54,183 nt of DNA from Corynebacterium glucuronolyticum (GTDB lineage Bacteria > Actinomycetota > Actinomycetes > Mycobacteriales > Mycobacteriaceae): contig JALFAQ010000035.1 of NCBI GenBank assembly GCA_022772305.1, positions 1-54,183 of the forward strand. The letters run 5' to 3'. Shown here one piece after another: positions 1 through 8,970 of this stretch. The position numbers and the translations under genes are program-made. The notes beneath the pieces were generated by a model. It did not search any database, was not told the origin of the DNA, and saw only the letters and a program-made list of their open reading frames with translations. Position 1 is the stretch's first letter; every line of letters starts with the position of its first letter.

Positions 1-1
1 G

Positions 2-580
2 CTGGGCGTGGATCCGGTTGTCCTTGCCTCCAGTATCGTCATGCGCTTGCAGACGATCGTCTCCCGCGAAATCGGCCCGAGCGACGTCGCGGTCGTGACC
101 GTCGGCTCCGTCCAGGCCGGCCAGAAGTCCAACATCATCCCCGATAACGCGACCCTGCTCATCAACACCCGCGCCTACGACAAGGACGTGGAGAAGAAGG
201 TCCACGCCGCCATCGAACGCATCGTGAAGGCGGAGTGCGTCGCAGCGGGCAGCCCGAAGGATCCGGAGATCGAGTACTACGATGTCTACCCGCTCACTGT
301 GAACGACGACGCGCTCACCGCCAAGGTCCGCGCCGCCTTCGACGCGTTTTTCGGCGAGGATTCCATCGACATCACTCCGCAGTCGGCATCGGAGGATTTC
401 TCCATCATCCCCGACGAGGTGAACACGCCGTACGCGTACTGGGGCCTCGGTGGATTCGCCGACCAGGAAAACGCGCCGGGCAACCACAACCCGGCGTTCG
501 CCCCCGATCTGCAGCCCACCCTCGACCGCGGTGCAGAAGCCGCCGTCGTGGCCGCGTCGGCATGGCTGGTGGGTGAGTAG
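2..580 (+). CDS. M20-family amidohydrolase, C-terminal part (cut by window start)
   Basis: The reading frame enters from the window edge and ends at TAG 578-580, so only about 192 C-terminal residues are visible. They match the second half of M20D amidohydrolases (hippurate hydrolase / N-acyl amino acid hydrolase type): the dimerisation domain, then a SASEDFS segment carrying the acidic metal-site residue, and a late GNHNPAF segment with the C-terminal metal-binding histidine. The family hydrolyses amide bonds of N-acyl amino acids in the cytosol with two bound metal ions; the substrate cannot be told from this part. The next gene starts 3 bases after the stop, so the two are probably co-transcribed. 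The N-terminal catalytic half lies outside the window. Confidence 0.85.
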   Translation: MGVDPVVLASSIVMRLQTIVSREIGPSDVAVVTVGSVQAGQKSNIIPDNATLLINTRAYDKDVEKKVHAAIERIVKAECVAAGSPKDPEIEYYDVYPLTVNDDALTAKVRAAFDAFFGEDSIDITPQSASEDFSIIPDEVNTPYAYWGLGGFADQENAPGNHNPAFAPDLQPTLDRGAEAAVVAASAWLVGE

Positions 581-582
581 CC

Positions 583-2180
583 ATGGCAACAACATTTAAG
601 GGCAACGACAAGGCCCTGTTCGGCATTGTCCTCGCCGTCATCACCTTCTGGTTGTTCGCGCAGACGACGCTGAACATCGGCCCGGTTATTGCGGAGGACA
701 TCAACACGCCGCTGTCGGTGATGAACATCGCCATCTCCCTGTCGGCGCTGTTTTCCGGCATGTTCATTGTGGTGGCCGGCGGTTTCGCCGACCGCCTCGG
801 CCGCGTCAAGGTCGCCATCCTTGGCAACCTCTTGAATATCGTCGGCTCCCTGCTCGTGGGCCTCGCCTTCGGCGGCGGGTTGGCGACAGTCATGCTCATC
901 ACAGGCCGCATCCTGCAGGGCTTGTCGGCCGCGTGCATTATGCCCTCGACGATGGCGCTGCTGAAGACGTATTGGGAGGGCGCCGAACGCCAGCGTGCCG
1001 TGTCCATGTGGTCAATCGGCTCGTGGGGCGGCTCGGGCCTGGCAGCGCTCTTCGGCGGCTTCATGGCGTCGACGATGTTCGGTTGGCGCTCGGTGTTCAT
1101 CCTCGGCGCGCTCATCTCCGTCGTGTCGATTATCCTGCTGCGCGCGATCCCCGAGGACGCCCCCGCAGCCGCCTCCCAGGCAAAGACGGATGTCGCCGGC
1201 ATCGTCACGCTGGCGCTGACCGTGTTGTCGCTGCTCATCGTCGTAACGCAGGGCTCGGCCATCGGCTGGACGAGCGCAATCACGTGGGTGCTCGTCGGCG
1301 TGTTCGTCATCTCGCTCACGGAGTTCATCCGCACGGAGCAAAAACTGCGGCCCCGCTAGTCGATTTCTCGCTGTTTTCCAACCCGGTGTTCACCGGCGCC
1401 ACGGTGTCGAACCTGCTCATCAACGCGACGGCGGGCCTCATCCCCGTCTCCCTGTGGGTGCTCCAGGGCGCCGGTGGCATGTCGGCGGCGAAGTCCGGCT
1501 ACCTCACCATCGGGTATGCGGTGTTCATTATCGGCTTCATCCGCGTCGGTGAAAAACTGTTGCGCACATTCGGCTCGAAGAAGCCGATGATCTGGGGCGC
1601 GCTCATTGTCATCGTGGCTATTGCATTGCTCATGTTTACCAACGTCATGCAGGGCACGTACGTCATCCTGGCAATCATCGCGTACTGTCTCTTCGGGCTC
1701 GGCCTCGCCTTCTATGCCACCCCGTCCACGGATGCAGCTCTCAGTGCGCTTCCCGACGACAAGGCCGGCTCTGGTTCCGGTGTCTACAAAATGGCATCGT
1801 CTCTCGGCGCCGCCTTCGGCGCCGCGATTCCCACGTCCATTTTCACCGCGCTGCAGACCTCTGGCTCGGAGTTCCTTGGTGCGGCCGTCGTGTTTACCGG
1901 CCAGCAGGATAACGTCGCGGTCCGCCAGGCAGCGATGATTGCCATGGGCTCCATCCTCATCATGGCCCTTATCGCCCTGAGTTCCATCATCCTTCTCATC
2001 CCGGCAAGCTCCGGCAAGAAGATCGTGGAGGCGCAAGCCGACGAGCACCCGGGTGCTGCCCGCATCGCGGAGATCGAGGAGCAGCTGGAAGCGCTCCAGT
2101 CCCGCGCGCAGACCCTGGAAGACCAAATCGCCGACACCAAGCACAGGCTGGAAGAAGCGAAGCGAGAATATTCCTCCTAA
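583..2180 (+). pseudogene. MFS drug/proton antiporter-like exporter, interrupted by a frameshift
   Basis: ATG at 583 opens a frame encoding hydrophobic MFS helices with the loop motif GGFADRLGRVK, ending at TAG 1357-1359 after 258 residues. The rest of the transporter continues in the -1 frame from about 1344 (TAAPLVDFSLF onward) to TAA 2178-2180. Joining at the A5 run 1340-1344 restores a protein of about 532 residues, the size of 14-helix DHA2-type exporters. The last 40 residues form a charged coiled coil, an unusual cytosolic tail for this family. One missing A in A5, or slippage of the lysine tRNA on AAA, would explain the break. The stop overlaps the mrpG stop from the other strand. Substrate unknown. 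Confidence 0.8.
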
Positions 2181-2731
2181 GAATCCTCGGAGACGGTTTC
2201 GGCTTCGCCCTTTTCGTTGTGGCGAATCTGAATCTCCTTGTGCGCCTCCTCGGCGGCGGCGCGGCGCTGCCGTTTCTCCTCGGCCTCGCGCGCTTTCTTG
2301 CGCTCCCCAAGTTTGGCGGGGTCGTCTTTGGACGGGTCCTTCTTTTTCTTGGGGGCTTTCTGCTTGAGGTCGTTGCGGGACAGGTGCTCGGGGTCGTAGA
2401 GCTCTTCGCGCCGGGTGATGCGGCCCTGTCGCTGTCCCACGGTGGGGGCGGTGAGCAGAGTGAACATAATGATCAGCGCGCAGATGCCGAGGTCGCCGCG
2501 TTCGGCAGGGCCGAAGGTGGGGCTAGCGGTGACGCGCAGCGCGATGCCCACAAGCGTGAACACGATGCCGAGCGACTGCGGCTTGGTGATCGCGTGGAGC
2601 CTCGCCATCGTGTCGTGGAAGCGCACGAGGCCGAGGGCGGCGGAGAGGCAGAGGAAGGCACCGACGAGGATGAACGCGATGGACAGGCCGTCGAAAAGCC
2701 CTCGCCAGGGGAGCGTGTTGAGAAAATCCAT
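2177..2731 (-). CDS. mrpG: Mrp-type Na+/H+ antiporter subunit G
   Basis: A 184-residue membrane protein, last gene of the mrp operon. The first 100 residues carry the three helices of the MnhG/PhaG family, including GLVRFHDTMARLHAITKP, which is typical of the subunit. It is a small structural subunit of the multi-subunit antiporter in the cytoplasmic membrane. The remaining 85 residues are a very basic and acidic, lysine- and glutamate-rich tail predicted to be helical and cytosolic; most MrpG proteins stop near 110-120 residues, so this is an extension. ATG at 2731 shares its A with the mrpF stop (TAATG), which indicates translational coupling. The stop overlaps that of the convergent MFS gene, leaving no room for a terminator between them. 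Confidence 0.9.
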   Translation of the reverse strand: MDFLNTLPWRGLFDGLSIAFILVGAFLCLSAALGLVRFHDTMARLHAITKPQSLGIVFTLVGIALRVTASPTFGPAERGDLGICALIIMFTLLTAPTVGQRQGRITRREELYDPEHLSRNDLKQKAPKKKKDPSKDDPAKLGERKKAREAEEKRQRRAAAEEAHKEIQIRHNEKGEAETVSEDS

Positions 2732-2991
2732 TACTCGTCCCTCTTCCTAAATCGGGTGACTGCGACGGAACTGATGAAGCCCAGGAGCGCCAAAACAACC
2801 ATGGCGTTGACCACGGTGGTGTCCAGCGACCAACAGATGTAGGCACCGAGGGCGCATTGTAGGACGGTGACGGTCGTGTCGAGGGCCTGCATACGGTCCA
2901 TGGAGTTAGGGCCGACGATCATGCGGTAGCCGACGAGCAGGAACGCCGCGGCGAACATGATAGCCGCGATGAGTAGCAAACTGTGATACAT
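2731..2991 (-). CDS. mrpF: Mrp-type Na+/H+ antiporter subunit F
   Basis: An 86-residue protein with three predicted helices and the MnhF hallmark YRMIVGPNSMDRMQALDT, where the conserved aspartate follows the first helix. MrpF is a small core subunit of the Mrp antiporter, packed against MrpA in the membrane. The length fits the family (85-95 residues). It lies 3 bases downstream of mrpE and overlaps the mrpG start by one base, as expected for an operon whose subunits are made in fixed proportion. Confidence 0.92.
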   Translation of the reverse strand: MYHSLLLIAAIMFAAAFLLVGYRMIVGPNSMDRMQALDTTVTVLQCALGAYICWSLDTTVVNAMVVLALLGFISSVAVTRFRKRDE

Positions 2992-2994
2992 CGA

Positions 2995-3519
2995 TTACCT
3001 CCCTGCCTTGTCAGTGGACGCCTCGAATGTGGCGATGAGCCGGCGCTCCAAGTCGGCGATATCGGCAAAAGCCTGGTCAATCTTGGAGGTGGAGGACGCG
3101 TCCAGCAGGTGGACGGTCCATTCCTTCTTGGCCAGGTCCATGTCGAGCACGGTGCCGCCGGGCTGCAGGTTGTACAACGAGACACCGGTGACCATGGCGA
3201 AGTCGCTTTCCACCCGCATGGGCACGGTGAGGATGGCGGACTTCGGCGGATCCTGGGGGCGGATCGCCAGCCAGGACACGCTGACCGCGCCGGACAACAG
3301 CCCGGTGACGAACATCCACATGAGCCCGAGGAACTCCCTAACATTCACGTGTACCATCTGCAGTGGCAGCGCCGGCAGCGGGAACACGAGCTGGATGATG
3401 ATGCCGACGGCCACGCCCGCGACGATGTTGGCCACGGTGACCTCCCCGTAGAGGAGGCACCACATGGCGGCCAGCCAGACGAGGCTAAACGGTCGGATTC
3501 TGCGAATCAATGCGCTCAT
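2995..3519 (-). CDS. mrpE: Mrp-type Na+/H+ antiporter subunit E
   Basis: A 174-residue protein of the MnhE family. The N-terminal half has hydrophobic helices (PFSLVWLAAMWCLLYGEV, then NIVAGVAVGIIIQLVF); the C-terminal half is a small soluble domain with the family-typical segment SLYNLQPGGTVLDMD, followed by a helical tail. MrpE is needed for assembly and full activity of the antiporter rather than for ion binding. Its ATG overlaps the mrpD stop (ATGA arrangement), so translation is probably coupled. Length is normal. Confidence 0.92.
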   Translation of the reverse strand: MSALIRRIRPFSLVWLAAMWCLLYGEVTVANIVAGVAVGIIIQLVFPLPALPLQMVHVNVREFLGLMWMFVTGLLSGAVSVSWLAIRPQDPPKSAILTVPMRVESDFAMVTGVSLYNLQPGGTVLDMDLAKKEWTVHLLDASSTSKIDQAFADIADLERRLIATFEASTDKAGR

Positions 3520-5222
3520 TTTTGTGCCCCCTCTAGTGGTTCGAGGACGGAATTTTCATCGGTGATGCTCGGGTCGGAGTGCTGCATTTCCACTGTGCGG
3601 CCGGGTTTGACGGTGGCATCGTTTTCGGCTGATTGGTCGCCGAGGACGGCGAAGCGGTAGCGCGACACGTCCTGCGCGGCCTCTGCCGAGCGGGTGGTGA
3701 TGGTGGAGATGGGGCCGGCGAGCACGGTCACGGCGAGTGACGCGGCAACGAGCAGCGCGGTGGGGGCGACCATGCCAAACGGCATGCGGCCGACGTCCTT
3801 TCGCTCCTCGAGTTCCACGTGGACGGTGACTTCCGTCAGTGGCGTGGGACGGATTTCCACCTTGGTGCCCTCTGGCGCGTCCTTGCGGTCGCGCCAGAAC
3901 GCCTTCGACCACACGCTCATCATCGTGTACAGCGTGAGCAGCGAGGTAACGACCGCGCCGCCGACGAGCAGCCAGTCGAGGCCGGTGCCGGAGTCGGCGG
4001 CCGCCTCGATGAGGATGATCTTGCCCAGGAACCCGGAAAATGGCGGGATGCCGCCAAGGTTCAGCGCGGGCACGATGTACAAGACGGCGAGCAGCGTGGA
4101 GCCGCTGGCCAGCGACCCGAGGGAGCGCAGTGAGGTGGATCCGGCTTGCCGCTCGATGAGGCCGACGACGAGGAACAGCGCCGTTTGCACGAGGATGTGG
4201 TGCACGGCGTAGAAGATCGCGCCGGACAGCCCCTGCGGCGTGCCGATGGCGATGCCCATGATCATGTAGCCGATGTGGCTGACGAGGGTAAACGAAAGTA
4301 ATCGCTTGATGTCGTTTTGCGCCATGGCACCGAGAATGCCGACGAGCATGGTGAGCAGCGCCGCCCACATGAGCATGGTGTCGAGCGACCCGTCGGTGAA
4401 CATGACGGTGCGGGCGCGGATGATGGAGTACACGCCGACTTTGGTGAGCAGCCCGGCGAACACGGCCGTAATCAAAGCCGCGGCCGTGGGATAGGAATCG
4501 GGCAGCCAGGAGTACAGCGGGAACACGGCGGCCTTGATGCCGAACGCGATGAGCAGGACGGCGAAGATGGCGGATCGCGTGCCGCTGGGTACTTGCTCCA
4601 TCCGTTCGCCGATCTGCGCCATGTTGACGGTGCCGACGGAGGCGTAGATCATGCCGAGGGCGAAGAGGAACACCATGGAGCTGACCATGGAGACCATGAC
4701 ATAGGAGATGCCGGCGCTGACGCGTTTGGCGCTGGCGCCGAGGGTGAGCAGCACGTAGCTGGCCACGAGGAACACCTCGAAGCCGACGTACAGGTTGAAC
4801 AGGTCGCCGGCGAGGAATGCGATGTTCACGCCCATGGACAGCAGCAGGTAGGACGGCAGGAAGATGGCGACGGGCTCTTCTTCGGTGCCGTCGCGCTGTG
4901 CCTGTCCCATGGCGAACCACATGACGGAGAACAGCACGAGGGAGCTGACGGACAGCATGAGCGTGGACAGCCGGTCGGCAACAAGGGTGATGCCGATGGG
5001 TGCGTCCCAGCCGCCGATCTGCACGGTTTGGATGCCGAACTGGTCAACGAGGTACAACAGGGTGAAGCACAGGACGATGAGCAGCACGTACGACAGCATC
5101 GTCAGCCCGCGTTGCACGCGCTTGAACCGTGTGAAAAACAGCACGAGCGCGGCGGTGATCGCCGGCAGGAGAATCGGCATCGGCACGAGGTAGGGGAGGA
5201 TGTTGAACAGGAAGTCTGCCAT
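3516..5222 (-). CDS. mrpD: Mrp-type Na+/H+ antiporter subunit D (NuoM/N-like)
   Basis: A 568-residue polytopic protein related to the antiporter-like subunits of respiratory complex I. It carries the helix-5 glutamate in YVGFEVFLVASYVLL and the lysine-bearing segment FGIKAAVFPLYSWLPDSYPT, both part of the proton path in the NuoM/MrpD family, and later the broken-helix region with DIKRLLSFTLVSHIGYM. The last 110 residues form a soluble charged tail. Together with MrpA it forms the ion-translocating part of the Mrp complex, which exports Na+ in exchange for protons and supports growth at alkaline pH or high salt. It starts directly downstream of mrpC, with no intergenic base. Confidence 0.94.
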   Translation of the reverse strand: MADFLFNILPYLVPMPILLPAITAALVLFFTRFKRVQRGLTMLSYVLLIVLCFTLLYLVDQFGIQTVQIGGWDAPIGITLVADRLSTLMLSVSSLVLFSVMWFAMGQAQRDGTEEEPVAIFLPSYLLLSMGVNIAFLAGDLFNLYVGFEVFLVASYVLLTLGASAKRVSAGISYVMVSMVSSMVFLFALGMIYASVGTVNMAQIGERMEQVPSGTRSAIFAVLLIAFGIKAAVFPLYSWLPDSYPTAAALITAVFAGLLTKVGVYSIIRARTVMFTDGSLDTMLMWAALLTMLVGILGAMAQNDIKRLLSFTLVSHIGYMIMGIAIGTPQGLSGAIFYAVHHILVQTALFLVVGLIERQAGSTSLRSLGSLASGSTLLAVLYIVPALNLGGIPPFSGFLGKIILIEAAADSGTGLDWLLVGGAVVTSLLTLYTMMSVWSKAFWRDRKDAPEGTKVEIRPTPLTEVTVHVELEERKDVGRMPFGMVAPTALLVAASLAVTVLAGPISTITTRSAEAAQDVSRYRFAVLGDQSAENDATVKPGRTVEMQHSDPSITDENSVLEPLEGAQK

Positions 5223-5741
5223 CTAACTCTTCTCCTCCTTTGTGCTTGTCGACGCTTCTTCGTCTTCAGTGGTTACGGGCGCCTCGAACGATGCGGGGCC
5301 GAAGGCGTCGCCTTCGCTCGTAGCCCGGCCGGTCTCCGGATCGTCGGAGGCATCGTGGTCGGGGGCTGCGGCCGCCGTCGGCGGCCGCATGGCGATGGCT
5401 GCATCCTCGGCGTCGTTTTCGATGTAGTCGGCGATGCGGTAGCGGTACTGGCGGAATGCCAGTGCCAGGATGAACGCCGTCATGGCCATGGAGATGACGA
5501 TGGCGGTAAGGATCATGCCCTGGGCGAGGGGGTCGGCGACCTTCTCGGTGAGCTCGCTGCCGCGGCCATCGATCGGCGGTTCGCCGGAGCGGCCGCCGGA
5601 GAGCAGGAGCAGCAGGTTGGCACCGTTGCCCATGAGCATGATGCCCATGAGCATCTTGGTCATGGCGCGCTCCAGGAGGAGGTACGCGCCGGTGGAGATG
5701 AGGACCCCCGCGGTGATGAGCAGGAACAGGTTTGATGCCAT
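5223..5741 (-). CDS. mrpC: Mrp-type Na+/H+ antiporter subunit C (NuoK-like)
   Basis: A 172-residue protein with a three-helix N-terminal domain of the NuoK/MnhC family (motif MGIMLMGNGANLLLL and, in the third helix, DPLAQGMILTAIVISMA, both typical). The last 65 residues are a proline-, alanine- and acid-rich tail, longer than in most MrpC proteins, which are usually about 110-125 residues. The subunit links the MrpA and MrpD modules in the membrane. The gene lies between mrpA and mrpD with no spacer on either side. Confidence 0.92.
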   Translation of the reverse strand: MASNLFLLITAGVLISTGAYLLLERAMTKMLMGIMLMGNGANLLLLLSGGRSGEPPIDGRGSELTEKVADPLAQGMILTAIVISMAMTAFILALAFRQYRYRIADYIENDAEDAAIAMRPPTAAAAPDHDASDDPETGRATSEGDAFGPASFEAPVTTEDEEASTSTKEEKS

Positions 5742-8708
5742 TTAGTTCTCCTCCTCTCCTGGTATGTGGTACTTGGCGTGTTGTGCGGCGGCGTGCTGCT
5801 TGGCGCGCAGCTTCGCCTTTGTGCGTTCCATGCGCCGCTGCCTGTCGCGGGCGCGCTGCTTACGCATATCCTCGTCGCGGTCGAGCTGCGAGCCGAGCGA
5901 CTCGATGATGTGCAGCACGAGGCCGATGACGATGAGGAACACGCCGGCGTCGAAGGCTAGCGGGCTGACCACTGTGACATCGCCGATGACGGGCACCGGG
6001 ATCTCCCAGTACTGGGAGCTGAGCGGCGTGCGGCCGAAGAACATCGGAATGAGTGCCGTGCCCGCGGAAAGCAGGAGGCCTGTGCCCAGGACGCGGTTGG
6101 CATCGATGGGGAAGGCGGCCTCAAACTCCTCGCGGCCACCGGCCAGGTAGCGCAGGGCGATGGCGAGCGCTGTGACGAGGCCTCCGGCAAATCCTCCGCC
6201 GGGCGCGTTGTGGCCGGCGAAAAAGAAGTAGGCGGCGAGCACGATCATCGAGGGGAACAGGATGCGCGTGGTGACATCCACCATGAGCGAGCGGGAGCGC
6301 TGCACATCGGTTTGGGGCACCGAGGCCAGCCACTGCGAGCCGTTGTCGCGGAGGACGGGGCGAACGCCGATGCGTGTGAAGTCGCGGTTGCGGAACACGA
6401 TGGAGGCCACACCCGTGGCCACAATGACGAGGACAGAAATCTCACCGAGCGTATCCCAGCCACGCAGGTCCACGAGCAGCACGTTGACGGCGTTGGCGCC
6501 GTGGCCAATCTCCTTGGCCAGCTCCGGAATGTAGACGCTGATGGGTGTTGCCGAGCGCGCGTTGGACGCGAACGTCGACAGCACGACGACGACCACGCCG
6601 AGCCCCACGGACAGCCACGCGCGCAGGCGGATGAGCTTCTTGTCCGGCGGCAAAATCGTTGTCACCGGCAGCTTTCGCAGCACAAGCATGAAGATGACCA
6701 TGGAAATGGTCTCCACCAAAACCTGTGTGAGTGCGAGATCTGGGGCGCCGTAGAGTGCGAAAATCATGGATAGGCCGTAGCCCGTCATACCCACCATGAT
6801 GAGTGCAGACAGGCGGTTGTTGAGCCGCGTTGCAGCGATCGCCGCGACGATCATGATGAGCGCGATGATGCCCTGCAGCGGGGTATCCCACAGCACCATG
6901 CGCACGTCGGTGCGCTCGCCTGCCAAGAGGGCGACGAGCGGCACGAGCATGAGTGTTAGGAAAATAACCGACTGGTTGAGGGGCAGCGAACCGCGCTGGG
7001 TCGATGCCGTCGTCTTCAGGGACAGCTTGCGCATCCCGTTGATCACCGCATCGAAAGCGTAGTCGGCGTTGCCGAGGGCCGGTTGCTCGAATTGTAGCTG
7101 TGCGACAACGCTCCGCTGCCAGTGCATGATCGCGCCGGCGAGGATGATAAACGCGCTGAGCGCGAGCGCCGGCGTGAGGCCGTGCCACAGCTCCAGGTGT
7201 GGTGCCTCATCGGAGACGCCCCACATCTGCTGCAGGTCGGCTTGGATGGGAACGTCGAGAAGCCTGGGGAACAAACCGAACACAATCGTGGTGAGCGTGA
7301 GCACCGTCGGCGAGATGATGAGTTGCGGATCCAGCCGATCCATGGTGAGGATCGGCTCCGAGGTACCGCCACCGGAGGGGTGGCTCGACGGCTTGGTGGC
7401 GAAGGCCCCGTAGAGGAAGCGCAGCGAGTACGCCATTGTCAGCACCGAGCCGGCGACGAGTCCGACGAGCATGATCTTGCCGGGCATGCCCGTGAGCAGC
7501 TCCTCGTGCAGGACCGCCGTAAGTGCCGCCTCCTTGGCCACGAAGCCGAACAGCGGTGGGATGCCTGCCATCGACGCAGCCACGATCGTCGCCAAAATAG
7601 CGAGGTACGGGTGCTTCCTACCCAGGCCACTGATCTTGCGCACGTCACGCGTACCACTCGTGTGGTCAATCGCGCCGACGATCATAAACAGCGTTGCCTT
7701 AAACATCGAGTGCGCAAACGTAAGAGCCAACCCGGCCATGAGCGCCTCGCGGGAGCCGATCGCCACGACAGAGATGATAAAGCCCAGCTGGCTCACCGTG
7801 CCGTACGCCAAAATCAGCTTGAGGTCGACCTGCCGCAGTGCCATCCAGCCACCCATGAGCATGGTGAACACGCCGAGGGAGATGGTGAGGAGGTGCCAGC
7901 TGCCGATCTCGTGGAAGGTGGGGGACAGGCGGGCAACCAAATAGATGCCGGCCTTCACCATCGCGGCGGAGTGCAGGTAGGCGGACACGGGTGTGGGCGC
8001 GGCCATCGCGCCGGGAAGCCAGAAGTGGGTGGGGGCGATCGCAGACTTACTCAGCGCACCAGCCAGAATGAGGACCACGGCGACGCGGCCGGCCAGGGAA
8101 TCGAACAACACGCCGGAGCCGGTGAGCTCCGACAGCGTCCACATGCCGGTGTCGAACCCGATGAGCACAATGCCTACGAGCATCGCCAAACCACCCAGCG
8201 TCGTCACCATGAGGGCCTGCCCCGCCGCGCGCCGTGACGACGCACGCTCCCGGTAGTAGCCCACCAACATGAACGAGAGCACCGAGGTGATCTCCCAGAA
8301 CACGTACATCTGGAGCAGGTTGTCCGAAATCACAAGCCCGTACATCGCGAGCGAGAAGCACGTCATCTCACCGGCGAATTCCCGCAGGCGCTTCGGCGCC
8401 GAATCGAAGTACCCCCAGCAGTACAACAGCACGAGTGCGCCGACGCCCAAGATAATGAGCGCGAAAATCGCGGCCAGCGCATCCATCCGGAACTCCAGGT
8501 TGAGGTGCGCCTCGGGCATCCACTCAATGGTGGCCGTAAGCCCTGGTTTTTCCCAACCAAAGGTGCCGTTCACAAAAAGGGTCACGACCCAGGCGAAGCC
8601 TGCAGCCGGAACAAGAGCAAGAATGCCAAACGCGGCCCGACCCACAACTTTGACCAGTACCGGCGCAAGAGCGGTAGCAATCAGAAGTGCGAGAAAAGTT
8701 ATTAACAC
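5742..8708 (-). CDS. mrpA: Mrp-type Na+/H+ antiporter subunit A with fused subunit B domain
   Basis: The largest protein in the window (988 residues, about 20 membrane helices). Residues 1-500 are NuoL-like, with VFWEITSVLSFMLVGYY (helix-5 glutamate) and HFWLPGAMAAPTPVSAYLHS. The middle holds the MrpA-specific DUF4040-type helices (GAPDLALTQVLVETIS), and the last 230 residues are an MrpB/MnhB domain (GHNAPGGGFAGGLVTALAIA). No separate mrpB exists; this A-B fusion is normal in actinobacteria. It is the main ion-translocating subunit of the Na+/H+ antiporter. The start is GTG at 8708; the ribosome site before it is weak. It is the first gene of a six-gene operon running to mrpG. Confidence 0.93.
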   Translation of the reverse strand: MLITFLALLIATALAPVLVKVVGRAAFGILALVPAAGFAWVVTLFVNGTFGWEKPGLTATIEWMPEAHLNLEFRMDALAAIFALIILGVGALVLLYCWGYFDSAPKRLREFAGEMTCFSLAMYGLVISDNLLQMYVFWEITSVLSFMLVGYYRERASSRRAAGQALMVTTLGGLAMLVGIVLIGFDTGMWTLSELTGSGVLFDSLAGRVAVVLILAGALSKSAIAPTHFWLPGAMAAPTPVSAYLHSAAMVKAGIYLVARLSPTFHEIGSWHLLTISLGVFTMLMGGWMALRQVDLKLILAYGTVSQLGFIISVVAIGSREALMAGLALTFAHSMFKATLFMIVGAIDHTSGTRDVRKISGLGRKHPYLAILATIVAASMAGIPPLFGFVAKEAALTAVLHEELLTGMPGKIMLVGLVAGSVLTMAYSLRFLYGAFATKPSSHPSGGGTSEPILTMDRLDPQLIISPTVLTLTTIVFGLFPRLLDVPIQADLQQMWGVSDEAPHLELWHGLTPALALSAFIILAGAIMHWQRSVVAQLQFEQPALGNADYAFDAVINGMRKLSLKTTASTQRGSLPLNQSVIFLTLMLVPLVALLAGERTDVRMVLWDTPLQGIIALIMIVAAIAATRLNNRLSALIMVGMTGYGLSMIFALYGAPDLALTQVLVETISMVIFMLVLRKLPVTTILPPDKKLIRLRAWLSVGLGVVVVVLSTFASNARSATPISVYIPELAKEIGHGANAVNVLLVDLRGWDTLGEISVLVIVATGVASIVFRNRDFTRIGVRPVLRDNGSQWLASVPQTDVQRSRSLMVDVTTRILFPSMIVLAAYFFFAGHNAPGGGFAGGLVTALAIALRYLAGGREEFEAAFPIDANRVLGTGLLLSAGTALIPMFFGRTPLSSQYWEIPVPVIGDVTVVSPLAFDAGVFLIVIGLVLHIIESLGSQLDRDEDMRKQRARDRQRRMERTKAKLRAKQHAAAQHAKYHIPGEEEN

Positions 8709-8756
8709 GTGGGCTCAATCATTTGTCGTTTGGGCATTAACAGTTGGCTATAAACT

Positions 8757-8770
8757 CCCCACATGTGGGG
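8757..8770. promoter_or_regulatory. 14-bp perfect palindrome upstream of mrpA
   Basis: CCCCACATGTGGGG is fully self-complementary and lies 49 bp upstream of the mrpA GTG, in the AT-rich gap that must hold the mrp promoter. Position and symmetry suit an operator for a dimeric regulator. No binding protein can be named. Confidence 0.35.
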
Positions 8771-8970
8771 TAAACCGTTTTAATTGTACCGGGAATGGCA
8801 TGACTGTGCCGAGGCAGCATATGGTAAAACGGCAAATCCACTGCGCACCGTTCGAACGCGTTCTAAAAACGGCGTTTTCGTGTGGCTAACATTTTTGCCT
8901 TTATGTCATGAACTGAGGCGGGGAATCTCCCCCGGCACCCCGTCGGGGACCGCGCGGTTCATATACATAG

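Noticed and set aside
1340..1350. Programmed -1 frameshifting in the MFS gene as a regulated mechanism
   Set aside because: The site is not a complete slippery heptamer and no strong downstream pseudoknot or hairpin was seen; a single-base deletion is simpler.
4317..5735. Long open frame antisense to mrpD and mrpC
   Set aside because: Very rich in His, Asp, Glu and Gly: a typical shadow of hydrophobic genes at high GC content.
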